Below, piece by piece: positions 30,596 through 38,310 of a stretch of DNA of 64,000 nucleotides. The notes under the pieces are model-generated. The model saw nothing but the letters and a program-made list of their open reading frames with translations. It was not told where the DNA came from and did no database searches. Source of the stretch: Saccharomonospora sp. NB11 (GTDB lineage: Bacteria > Actinomycetota > Actinomycetes > Mycobacteriales > Pseudonocardiaceae). The stretch covers positions 186,001 to 250,000 of the forward strand of contig NZ_JACBJG010000005.1 of the NCBI RefSeq assembly GCF_015910535.1, in the 5' to 3' direction. How positions within the stretch are numbered: position 1 is the stretch's first letter; every line of letters begins with the position of its first letter. A program made the position numbers and the translations under genes.

Positions 30596-32164
30596 ATGAG
30601 CAACGAGTGGTGGCGCACCGCGGCGATCTACCAGGTGTACGTGCGGAGCTTCGCCGACGCCAACGGGGACGGCATCGGCGACCTGCCGGGCGTGCGGTCG
30701 AAGCTCGACTACCTCGCCGACCTGGGCGTGGACGCCGTGTGGCTGACGCCGTTCTACACCTCGCCGATGGCCGACGGCGGATACGACGTGGCCGACTACC
30801 GCGACGTCGACCCGGTCTTCGGGACGCTGTCCGACGCCGAGGCACTGATCACCGAGGCGCACGACCGCAAGCTCAAGGTGATCGTCGACATCGTGCCCAA
30901 CCACACGTCGTCGCAGCACCCGTGGTTCGTGGAGGCGCTGGCGGCGGAGCCCGGTTCACCCGCGCGTGACCGGTACCTGTTCCGCGACGGCCGGGACGGC
31001 GGTCCGCCGAACGACTGGGAGTCGATTTTCGGTGGTCCGGCGTGGACCCAGGTCGACGACGGCCAGTGGTACCTGCATCTGTTCGATCCGGGACAGCCGG
31101 ACCTGAACTGGGAGAACCCCGAGGTGCGGGCGGAGTTCGAGAGCATCCTGCGGTTCTGGCTCGACCGGGGCGTGGACGGCTTCCGGATCGACGTCGCCCA
31201 CGGCATGGTGAAGGCCGACGGGTTGCCGGACGCCGCGTGTTCCGACCAGGCGTCGCTGCTCACGTCGCGGGCACTGCCGTACTTCGACCAGGACGGCGTG
31301 CACGAGATCTACCGCGCGTGGCGCAAGATCCTCGACTCCTACCCCGGCGAGCGCATCGGTGTCGCGGAGGCGTGGGTGCCCAACGCCGAACGTCTGGCGC
31401 GCTACCTGCGTCCGGACGAGCTGCACCAGGCGTTCAACTTCCACTACGTCGAGGCGGACTGGTCAGCGACGGCGTTCCGGCAGGTGATCGACGACTCGCT
31501 CGCCGCCGTGGCCGGGGTGAACGCGCCGTCGACGTGGGTGCTGTCCAATCACGACGTCCAGCGGCACGTCACCCGCTACGGCGGCGGCGAGCAGGGCATG
31601 CGTCGTGCCCGCGCCGCCGCGCTGCTGACGATGGCGCTGCCCGGATCGGTGTACGTGTACCAGGGCGAGGAACTCGGGCTGGAGGAGATCACCGACCTGC
31701 CCGAGGAGGTGCTCGCCGACCCGATGTGGGAACGGTCGGGCCACACCGAGCGCGGCCGGGACGGCTGCCGCGTGCCGCTGCCGTGGTCGGGCAGCGAGCC
31801 GCCGTTCGGGTTCGGGGCGTCGTCGTGGCTGCCGCAACCCGCACACTGGGCGAGTCTCACCGCCGAGGTCCAACACGACGACCCGGACTCCATGTTGTCG
31901 CTGTACCGCACCGCGTTGCGGCTGCGCCGCACGCTTCCGGCGGACGGACTCGACTGGCTCGACGCGCCCGCGGGTGTCCTCGCGCTGCGACGCGGCGCGG
32001 ACTTCACCTGCACCGTGAACTTCTCCGCGGCGCCGGTGACGATCGCTCGCCCGGGCTCGGTCGAACTGGCGAGCTGCCCCGTCGCGGACCTCGGCGTCGA
32101 CGAGGACACCGTGACGTTGCCGCCGGAGAGTGCGGTGTGGTGGAGCGGAGACCGGGATGGCTAA
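30596..32164 (+). CDS. aglA: GH13 alpha-glucosidase
   Basis: 522-residue cytosolic glycoside hydrolase, family 13, releasing glucose from imported alpha-glucosides. The catalytic triad is visible: nucleophile D199 (DGFRIDVAHG), acid/base E258 (GVAEAWV) and D320 (LSNHDVQRH). The first conserved region is VDIVPNHTSS. No signal peptide. AAAGGA lies upstream of the ATG. M. tuberculosis aglA (Rv2471) lies next to glbO; here it is in a complete uptake operon instead. The stop overlaps the regulator start by 8 bp. Confidence 0.93.
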   Translation: MSNEWWRTAAIYQVYVRSFADANGDGIGDLPGVRSKLDYLADLGVDAVWLTPFYTSPMADGGYDVADYRDVDPVFGTLSDAEALITEAHDRKLKVIVDIVPNHTSSQHPWFVEALAAEPGSPARDRYLFRDGRDGGPPNDWESIFGGPAWTQVDDGQWYLHLFDPGQPDLNWENPEVRAEFESILRFWLDRGVDGFRIDVAHGMVKADGLPDAACSDQASLLTSRALPYFDQDGVHEIYRAWRKILDSYPGERIGVAEAWVPNAERLARYLRPDELHQAFNFHYVEADWSATAFRQVIDDSLAAVAGVNAPSTWVLSNHDVQRHVTRYGGGEQGMRRARAAALLTMALPGSVYVYQGEELGLEEITDLPEEVLADPMWERSGHTERGRDGCRVPLPWSGSEPPFGFGASSWLPQPAHWASLTAEVQHDDPDSMLSLYRTALRLRRTLPADGLDWLDAPAGVLALRRGADFTCTVNFSAAPVTIARPGSVELASCPVADLGVDEDTVTLPPESAVWWSGDRDG

Positions 32165-33188
32165 GGGCCCGCTGGACGGCGTTCGCCTCGCTGACCTCGC
32201 CGAACTGGCGAACGTCAGCGAGGCGACGGTGAGCCGGGTGTTGAACGGCAAGCCGGGGGTCGCGGCGGCCACCCGGCAGGCCGTGCTCGCGGCGATGGAC
32301 CGGCTCGGCTACGAACGACCGGCGCGGGCCCGGCAGCGCAGCTCCGGGCTCATCGGGTTGATCATCCCGGAGTTGGACAACCCGATCTTCCCGGCGTTCG
32401 CCCAGGTCATCGACCGCACGTTGGTGATGCGCGGGTACCGGTCGGTGCTCTGCACGCAGGCACCGGGCGGAGCCACCGAGGACGAGTTCATCGAGACGCT
32501 GACCGCTCGCGGCGTGTCCGGCATCGTGTTCGTGTCCGGCCTGCACGCCGACACCACCGCCGACCACGACCGGTACCGCCGTTTGATCGAGAGCGGGGTC
32601 CCGGTGGTGTTCGTCAACGGGTACGCGCCGGACGTGAAGGCACCGTTCTTCTCCGACGACGACGGGGCGGCCGTGGAACTGGCGCTCACTCATCTGCGGG
32701 AGCTCGGACACGAACGCATCGGCCTCGCGGTGGGACCGGCGCGTTTCGTGCCCGTGCAGCGCAAGGCCGAGAAGTTCCGCGAGCTCATGGCCCCCGTGGT
32801 GGGAGCCGGCGAGGTCGACGAGCTGATCGTGCACACGCTGTTCTCCGTCGAGGGCGGGCACTCCGCGGCCTGGACGCTGCTCGAACGGGACTGCACGGCC
32901 GTGGTGTGCGGGAGCGACCTGATGGCGCTCGGCGCGATTCGCGTGGCCCGTCGCCGCGGGCTGGAGGTGCCGAGGGACTTCTCGGTGGTCGGCTACGACG
33001 ACTCGCCGCTCATCGCGTTCACCGATCCCCCGCTGACGACCATCCAGCAGAAGGTCACGGCGATGGCCACCGCGGCGGTGCGCACGCTGCTGGACGAGGT
33101 CGCCGGCGCGGTCCCTCCCGCGGAGGAGTACCTCTTCCAGCCGGAGCTCGTGGTCCGCGGCTCCACGGCCGCGGCCCCGGCGCGGTGA
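32157..33188 (+). CDS. LacI-family transcriptional regulator
   Basis: 343 residues: an N-terminal helix-turn-helix with hinge (LADLAELANVSEATVSRVLN, residues 11-30) and a periplasmic-binding-protein-like sensor domain (GLIGLIIPELDNPIFPAFA, AVVCGSDLMALGAIRVARRRG). It is the last gene of the sugar operon and probably represses it in the absence of an alpha-glucoside, acting at the repeats upstream of the binding-protein gene. ATG 32157 has GGAG upstream and overlaps the aglA end. Confidence 0.92.
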   Translation: MAKGPLDGVRLADLAELANVSEATVSRVLNGKPGVAAATRQAVLAAMDRLGYERPARARQRSSGLIGLIIPELDNPIFPAFAQVIDRTLVMRGYRSVLCTQAPGGATEDEFIETLTARGVSGIVFVSGLHADTTADHDRYRRLIESGVPVVFVNGYAPDVKAPFFSDDDGAAVELALTHLRELGHERIGLAVGPARFVPVQRKAEKFRELMAPVVGAGEVDELIVHTLFSVEGGHSAAWTLLERDCTAVVCGSDLMALGAIRVARRRGLEVPRDFSVVGYDDSPLIAFTDPPLTTIQQKVTAMATAAVRTLLDEVAGAVPPAEEYLFQPELVVRGSTAAAPAR

Positions 33189-33191
33189 TCC

Positions 33192-33237
33192 CCGGTTCGC
33201 CGTTCGGGCCTGTGGTGCGGCCCGAACGGCGAACCGG
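33192..33237. terminator. 19-bp perfect hairpin between LacI and XRE genes
   Basis: The arm at 33192-33210 pairs perfectly with 33219-33237 around an 8-nt loop (TGTGGTGC). It separates convergent genes and should stop transcription from both sides. Confidence 0.9.
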
Positions 33238-33245
33238 CCAAGGCG

Positions 33246-33512
33246 TCAGGATGCGGCTTCGAACGCGGCGCCGTCGCGCCAGGCTTCGGCGAGTTTCTCG
33301 ACGGACACGCCGAGCGCGTCCGCGAGTCGCACCACGGTGCCGAAGGCCGGACTCGGCAGCCGCCCCGTCTCGATCTTGCGGAGGGTCTCCGGGGACATAC
33401 CGGCCGCGCCGGCGACGTCGTCGAGCCCCCGGCCGCCTCGCAGTTCGCGCAGCAACGCCCCGAGCCGGGCTCCGGCCTGGATCTGCTCGGGAGTGAGCGG
33501 CAGACGCACCAT
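33246..33512 (-). CDS. Small XRE-family repressor
   Basis: 88 residues, mostly one helix-turn-helix domain (LGALLRELRGGRGLDDVAGAAGMSPETLRKIETGRLPSPAFGTVVRLADALG). No sensor domain. It is divergent from a methionine aminopeptidase gene; the spacer carries two copies of GGTA-N6-TACC that are its likely operators. No clear ribosome site precedes the ATG, and GTG directly after it is an equally possible start. Confidence 0.88.
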   Translation of the reverse strand: MVRLPLTPEQIQAGARLGALLRELRGGRGLDDVAGAAGMSPETLRKIETGRLPSPAFGTVVRLADALGVSVEKLAEAWRDGAAFEAAS

Positions 33513-33528
33513 GCGACCAGACTAGAAC

Positions 33529-33544
33529 CGGTACAGAAATACCG
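33529..33544. promoter_or_regulatory. Operator 1, GGTA-N6-TACC palindrome
   Basis: CGGTA-CAGAAA-TACCG, 16 bp, placed just upstream of the XRE start codon. It shares the GGTA-N6-TACC core with operator 2, whose core begins 39 bp further right. Confidence 0.65.
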
Positions 33545-33567
33545 CTACGTGTTACGCTGCACGCGAC

Positions 33568-33583
33568 CGGTATTTTTATACCA
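33568..33583. promoter_or_regulatory. Operator 2, GGTA-N6-TACC palindrome
   Basis: CGGTA-TTTTTA-TACCA. It lies just upstream of the aminopeptidase ribosome site (AGGAG, 33587-33591), where bound repressor would block transcription of that gene. Confidence 0.65.
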
Positions 33584-33597
33584 CTCAGGAGTGTCGC

Positions 33598-34368
33598 GTG
33601 ATCGAGTTGAAGTCCCCCGCCGAGATCGAACGGATGCGCACCACCGGAGCGTTCGTCGCCGAGGTCCTCGCCGACCTCAAGGCGAAGGCCGCCGTGGGCG
33701 TGAACCTGCTGGACCTGGAACACCACACCCGGGCGTTGATCCGCGACCGCGGCGCCGAGTCCTGCTACTGGAATTACGCCCCGTCGTTCGGCCGGGGGCC
33801 GTTCCGCAACACGATCTGCCTGTCCGTCAACGACGCCGTGCTCCACGGCCTGCCCCACGACTACCCACTGCGGGACGGTGACGTGCTGAGCATGGACCTC
33901 GCCGTGTCGATCGACGGCTGGGTGGCCGACGCCGCCGTCACCATCATCGTCGGGACACCCACCGAGGCCGACGTCAGGCTCGTGCGCGCCACCGAGGACG
34001 CACTCGCCGCCGCCGTCGAGGCGGCACGCCCCGGCAACCGGCTCGGCGACGTCTCGGCAGCCGTCGCCGCCGTGGCGGACGACCGTGGTTACCGGGTCAA
34101 CACACAGTTCGGAGGGCACGGGCTCGGGCGCACCATGCATGAGGAACCCCACGTCCCCAATCGCGGCCGTCCCGGCCGGGGCCTCCTGTTGCGCCCGGGT
34201 ATGACGCTGGCGCTGGAGCCGTGGTTCACGGCGGGCAGCGCACGCATCGTCACCGACCCCGACGGCTGGACCATCCGCTCGGCCGACGGCTCACGCACCG
34301 CGCACTCCGAACACACCGTGGCCGTCACCGAGGACGGACCCGTGATCCTCACCCGACTCGCGGAGTGA
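33598..34368 (+). CDS. map: Methionine aminopeptidase, type I
   Basis: 256 residues; removes initiator methionine. The five metal ligands are present: D100, D111, H174, E207, E238, and the substrate-binding His83 in VLHGLPH. There is no N-terminal SH3-binding zinc extension, so it is the short class Ia form. AGGAG lies 7 nt before GTG 33598. Actinobacteria usually carry more than one map; dedicated control by a neighbouring XRE repressor suggests this is a conditional rather than the housekeeping copy (inference). Confidence 0.93.
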   Translation: MIELKSPAEIERMRTTGAFVAEVLADLKAKAAVGVNLLDLEHHTRALIRDRGAESCYWNYAPSFGRGPFRNTICLSVNDAVLHGLPHDYPLRDGDVLSMDLAVSIDGWVADAAVTIIVGTPTEADVRLVRATEDALAAAVEAARPGNRLGDVSAAVAAVADDRGYRVNTQFGGHGLGRTMHEEPHVPNRGRPGRGLLLRPGMTLALEPWFTAGSARIVTDPDGWTIRSADGSRTAHSEHTVAVTEDGPVILTRLAE

Positions 34369-34392
34369 ACCACCGGGTGGCTCGGCGTCGAG

Positions 34393-34947
34393 TCATCCGG
34401 CACCCCGCACCGCGGCCTCCACGCGCCGCAGGGAGCGGCGCACGTTGTCCTCGGTGGTCAGCTCCCGCGCCTCGGGCAGGTTCACCCACCGAAGCGGCGC
34501 GTCGGGTCGTTCGGCCCGCACGTCGTCCGGCCGGTCGGTGACGAACAGAAACCGCAGGTCGGCGTGCTCGACCACGGTCGAGCCCGACGTCGCGACCGGC
34601 ACGATCGCGACGTGCAGGAGCGCCGACGAGCCGGGCCGCACGTCGGTGAGCGCGGTCTCTTCCCGCGCCTCCCGCCGCGCGATCGCCACGGGATCGCCCT
34701 CCCCCGGGTCACCGTGTCCGCCGACGTGCAACCAGGCGCGCTGCCGGGGATGCCAGCGCAGGAGCACGCGGCCGGTGGCCGGGTGCACGACGAAGGCGGA
34801 GGCCGTGAGATGCAGCGGTGCGGCGCGATCCCACGGGTCGGTCGTGGTGTCGAGCCAACGGCGCACGCGGTCGAGGTCGGCATGCTCGACGTCGTCGGTC
34901 GGACGGTGGGAGTCCAGCAGGCGCGCCGGCGTCGACTCGGAGACCAT
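34393..34947 (-). CDS. NUDIX hydrolase
   Basis: 184 residues. The Nudix box is GHGDPGEGDPVAIARREAREE, with one residue more than the canonical spacing between the first Glu and REAREE; the catalytic REAREE is intact. Hydrolyses a nucleoside diphosphate linked to another group; substrate unknown. The start at 34947 (MVSESTPARLL) matches the conserved part. It converges on map. Confidence 0.87.
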   Translation of the reverse strand: MVSESTPARLLDSHRPTDDVEHADLDRVRRWLDTTTDPWDRAAPLHLTASAFVVHPATGRVLLRWHPRQRAWLHVGGHGDPGEGDPVAIARREAREETALTDVRPGSSALLHVAIVPVATSGSTVVEHADLRFLFVTDRPDDVRAERPDAPLRWVNLPEARELTTEDNVRRSLRRVEAAVRGAG

Positions 34948-35096
34948 GCGGCGCACGCTAGTGGCCGCACCACATCGCGGGCGATCGATTTTCCCCCTCC
35001 CCACCGCATCGGTCTCTGGTAGCCTCCCGGCCAGCGTCGCGTGTCGGTGGCAGACCGTGTCAGGCATGGAGGCGCCGGAGCCGAAGGAGCACGACG

Positions 35097-35132
35097 ATGT
35101 TGACGTCGTTCCCTTCGCCCTCGCATGGCTGA
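35097..35132 (+). other. Possible 11-codon leader ORF overlapping the hemerythrin start
   Basis: ATG 35097 has a good GAAGGAG site 6 nt upstream and encodes MLTSFPSPSHG before a TGA at 35130-35132. The hemerythrin ATG (35125) lies inside its last codons in another frame and has no ribosome site of its own. This arrangement suggests coupled translation. Confidence 0.45.
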
Positions 35133-35595
35133 GGGCGAGAAGACCAGGCTGATCGCCTGGAGTCGAGAACTGCACGCCGTCCACGAACGGCTTCGCGAGG
35201 CGCTGCGCGTCACGCGAGACACCCTCCACAGTGGTGGGACGCCCGACCCGCCGGTCCGAGAACTGCTGGTGTTCTGTCACGGCTTCTGCACTGCGTTGAC
35301 CGGACACCACGAAGGCGAGGACCGGACGCTGTTCCCCGCGATCGCCGCCGCCCACCCGGAGTTACGGGACACGCTGCGCCGGCTCGAACAGGATCACTCG
35401 ATGATCGCCTACCTGGTCGAAGGGCTGCGGGCGGCCTTGGACCGCGGCGCGTCCGACGACGAGCTCGAACGACATCTCGACGGCGTCGGCGCGATCATGG
35501 AGAACCACTTCCGGTACGAGGAGCGGCAACTGCTCGCGGTGCTCGACACGCTCGACCTAGACGTCGAACTCCGCGACGCCCTCGGACCGTTGTGA
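35125..35595 (+). CDS. Hemerythrin-like HHE domain protein
   Basis: 156 residues. A four-helix hemerythrin fold with HAVHERL, GHHEGEDRTLFPAI, EQDHSMIAYL and ENHFRYEERQLL, giving the His/Glu set that binds a di-iron centre. Possible roles are oxygen, NO or redox sensing. There is an extra CHGFC pair in the second helix. The start has no Shine-Dalgarno; a leader ORF overlaps it. Confidence 0.85.
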   Translation: MAEGEKTRLIAWSRELHAVHERLREALRVTRDTLHSGGTPDPPVRELLVFCHGFCTALTGHHEGEDRTLFPAIAAAHPELRDTLRRLEQDHSMIAYLVEGLRAALDRGASDDELERHLDGVGAIMENHFRYEERQLLAVLDTLDLDVELRDALGPL

Positions 35596-35661
35596 AGGCT
35601 CGGTTTCGGACGTTCGACGATGTTCTTCGCGTCGGCGCCTCTCTTCGCTACGCTCGGGCGC

Positions 35662-36483
35662 GTGGCCGACTATTCATCGCTCGACCTGAGCCGCCCGAGT
35701 TCCGGGCGCGTCTACGACTACTGGCTCGGCGGGACGAACAACTACGCCGTCGACCGGGAGTTCGCCGAGGCGCAGCTCGCCCGCGCTCCCGAGATCCGGG
35801 AAGCAGTCCGTGAAAACCGGGCGTTCCTCCGCAGGGCCGTCCGCTTCGCCGCCGCCGAAGGCATTCGGCAGTTCGTCGACATCGGGTGCGGTCTGCCGAC
35901 CCAGGGCAGCGTGCACGAGGTCGCCGACGAGGTGGCGCCCGGTGAGAGCCGCGTCGTCTACATCGACAACGAGCCCGTGGCCCACGCCCACGCGCAGATC
36001 CTGCTGGAGGACACCGCCGACCCGACCCGGCATCGCGCCCTGGCCGGGGACTTCTTCGACGGTCCGGACCTCTGGGACCGCGTGCTGGCCGAAGGCATCG
36101 ACCCGCGGGAGCCGGTCTGCCTGTTGACGGTGGCGCTGCTGCACCTGTTGCCCTCGGAGCGGAAGCCGGAGACCGTGCTCGCGTACTACCGCGACCAGCT
36201 CGCGCCCGGCAGTCTGCTGCTGCTCTCCCACGCGTGCCTCGACGACGGCGACGCGCAGACGCAGGAGGCGTTCGGCCGGATCAGCGACGACTATCGGACC
36301 CGGACCGCCAACAACGGCACCGGCGGCCTGCGCAGCCGCGCCGAGATCGCGGAGCTGTTCGGCGACTTCGACCTCGTCGAGCCGGGTCTGGTGTGGTTGC
36401 CGCAGTGGCGGCCCGAGACGCCGTTCGTCGGTGACCCCGCCCGCTCGCGTGCCGTGGCCGGAGTGGGTCGCAAGACGGCGTGA
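35662..36483 (+). CDS. SAM-dependent methyltransferase, SAV2177/DUF574 family
   Basis: 273 residues. Hallmarks of this actinobacterial family are RVYDYWLGGTNNYAVDREFAE at the start, FVDIGCGLPTQGSVHEVA as the SAM site, and YIDNEPVAHAHAQILL. Substrate unknown; numerous paralogues occur in streptomycetes. I prefer GTG 35662 (VADYSSLDLSRPS) to the open-frame ATG at 35620: TACGCT lies about 10 nt upstream, consistent with a leaderless transcript. A hairpin follows its stop. Confidence 0.88.
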   Translation: MADYSSLDLSRPSSGRVYDYWLGGTNNYAVDREFAEAQLARAPEIREAVRENRAFLRRAVRFAAAEGIRQFVDIGCGLPTQGSVHEVADEVAPGESRVVYIDNEPVAHAHAQILLEDTADPTRHRALAGDFFDGPDLWDRVLAEGIDPREPVCLLTVALLHLLPSERKPETVLAYYRDQLAPGSLLLLSHACLDDGDAQTQEAFGRISDDYRTRTANNGTGGLRSRAEIAELFGDFDLVEPGLVWLPQWRPETPFVGDPARSRAVAGVGRKTA

Positions 36484-36491
36484 CCGACGTC

Positions 36492-36527
36492 GGGTGGCCG
36501 ATCCGCCTGGTTGCGGACCGGCCACCC
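36492..36527. terminator. Hairpin between methyltransferase and ABC permease genes
   Basis: GGGTGGCC/GGCCACCC (8 bp), a two-base internal mismatch, then TCCGC/GCGGA with a 6-nt loop. Between convergent genes. Confidence 0.75.
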
Positions 36528-36529
36528 GT

Positions 36530-37264
36530 TCAGTGCCGAGGCTCCCAGCGGAAGTAGCGCTTCGCCGCGACCACGCCGACGATCGCCCAGAGCACCAGCC
36601 CGCCGATCGCCGGGAGGGCCTGACCGGACGGCGCCTCCGCGTACGCCAGGTGCATCAGTTGCACCGTCGCGCCGCCCGGCGTGAGCAGTTGCGGCACGCT
36701 CAGTCCCTCGGCGAGGTCCATGCCCGCCCAGACGGCGGTGCCGATCAGCACGAAGAACGCGGGCATCGCCACCGTCTGGGCCTGCTCCCCCGACGACGAG
36801 AACCCGGTGGTGGCCATCCCGATGCCCACGCTGCACACCGTGCCCAGGACGATGGCGGCGACCACCGGCCCGAGGTCGCGCGGTGCCGTCCCGGCAACCA
36901 CACCGACCAGCACGAGCATGAGCACGCACTGCACGAGCGTCACCAGCACCACCGGCGCGAGCACCCCGGCGAGGATCGTGGCGTCGGAGGCCTCCGAGCA
37001 CCGCAGCCGCTTCAGGTACAGCTCGTCGCGGCGGTAGCTGAGGGTTCCCGCGGCGGCGATGCAGCCCGACATGCCGAACACCGACAGCAGCATCAACGCC
37101 ACGAGGAAACCCCACTCCGGCTCCGACATGGTCTCCATGCCGGACACCACGAACATGCCTCCGATCACCAACGGCAGCAGCAGCGCGGACACCGCCACCG
37201 CGGTGTTGCGCACGAAGAGCCGCAGCGCGGCGGAGGAGACCGAGGTCAACGCGGTCGCGTTCAT
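36530..37264 (-). CDS. ABC-2 type exporter permease
   Basis: 244 residues with about six hydrophobic helices (VAVSALLLPLVIGGMFVVSG, PVVLVTLVQCVLMLVLVGVV, LPAIGGLVLWAIVGVVAAK). It matches the membrane half of drug/lipid-type ABC-2 exporters. The start overlaps the ATPase stop (ATGA). The next divergent genes are a DesK/DesR-type pair, a common arrangement in Gram-positives in which the sensor controls the exporter. Confidence 0.87.
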   Translation of the reverse strand: MNATALTSVSSAALRLFVRNTAVAVSALLLPLVIGGMFVVSGMETMSEPEWGFLVALMLLSVFGMSGCIAAAGTLSYRRDELYLKRLRCSEASDATILAGVLAPVVLVTLVQCVLMLVLVGVVAGTAPRDLGPVVAAIVLGTVCSVGIGMATTGFSSSGEQAQTVAMPAFFVLIGTAVWAGMDLAEGLSVPQLLTPGGATVQLMHLAYAEAPSGQALPAIGGLVLWAIVGVVAAKRYFRWEPRH

Positions 37265-38187
37265 GCGGCCACCTCCAGAGGACTCGTCGTCGAGATGACG
37301 TCGCGGAACACCTCGTCGAGCGAGGCGTGTCGGGCGGCCAGACCGTGCAGGCGCAGATCGTGGTGGCGGGCCCACGCGAGTACCCGCTCCAGGTCGGCCT
37401 GCAGGTGTTCGGTGGCGACTGTGACGTACCCGTCGGGCGTGACGTCGGCGTCGCCGAGCAGCTCCGGCAACGCGGGTAGCGCCGCCGTCGACGTCACCAG
37501 CCGGAAGTCGATGCGAGCCCGGTAACGGCCGAGCACGTCGGCGAGGCTGCCCTCGACGGCGATCCGACCCTCGTGCATGATCGCCAGCCGATGCGCCAGC
37601 CGTTCGGCTTCCTCCAGGTAGTGCGTGGTCAGCACGACCGTGGTGCCGTCGGCGAGCAGTTCCTCGACCAGCTCCCACGTCGCCTGCCGCGACTCCGGGT
37701 CGAGTCCCGTGGTGGGCTCGTCCAGGAACAGCACCTCGGGCCTGCCGAGCGTGGCGAGGACGAGGTCCAGCCTCCGCTGCTCACCGCCCGACAGGTTCTT
37801 CACCCGCACGTCCACCCGATGCGCGAGGTCGAGCCGGTGAAGCAAATCATCCACATCGGACTTCCGGGAGATCACGCCGCTCCACATCCGGGTCGTCTCC
37901 CTCACGGTGAGGTCGCCTGCGAAGCCCCCGGACTGCAGCATGATGCCGCACCGCGCGTGCACCACCGACCGGTCCCGGTGCGGGTCATGACCCAGCACCC
38001 GGACCGTCCCCGACGTCGGCGCGCGGTGCCCCTCCAGCGTCTCCATCGTCGTGGTCTTGCCCGCCCCGTTCGTTCCCAGGAGCGCGAACATCTCCCCCCG
38101 CCGCACCGACAGATTCACGTCACCGACGGCGACGAAGTCGCCGTAGACGCAACGCAGACCCTCCGCGGCCACCACTATGTCAGTCAT
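37261..38187 (-). CDS. ABC exporter ATP-binding protein
   Basis: 308 residues. Walker A GTNGAGKTTT, signature NLSGGEQRRLDL, Walker B VLFLDEPTTGLD and switch His in TTHYLEE. A C-terminal extension after residue 225 (ARIDFRLVTSTAALPALPELL) is typical of DrrA-type drug-resistance ATPases. Works with the downstream permease. Confidence 0.92.
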   Translation of the reverse strand: MTDIVVAAEGLRCVYGDFVAVGDVNLSVRRGEMFALLGTNGAGKTTTMETLEGHRAPTSGTVRVLGHDPHRDRSVVHARCGIMLQSGGFAGDLTVRETTRMWSGVISRKSDVDDLLHRLDLAHRVDVRVKNLSGGEQRRLDLVLATLGRPEVLFLDEPTTGLDPESRQATWELVEELLADGTTVVLTTHYLEEAERLAHRLAIMHEGRIAVEGSLADVLGRYRARIDFRLVTSTAALPALPELLGDADVTPDGYVTVATEHLQADLERVLAWARHHDLRLHGLAARHASLDEVFRDVISTTSPLEVAA

Positions 38188-38310
38188 GTCTCCAGCGTGC
38201 TGCGACCGCGAAGTCCCCGGTAGAGCTGCCTGTCAACGGTCCACATGGGATTTCGCACGCGTCGCCCGTGACATCTGTCATCCGGGTGGGACGGGGCTAT
38301 GCTCCGGGAC

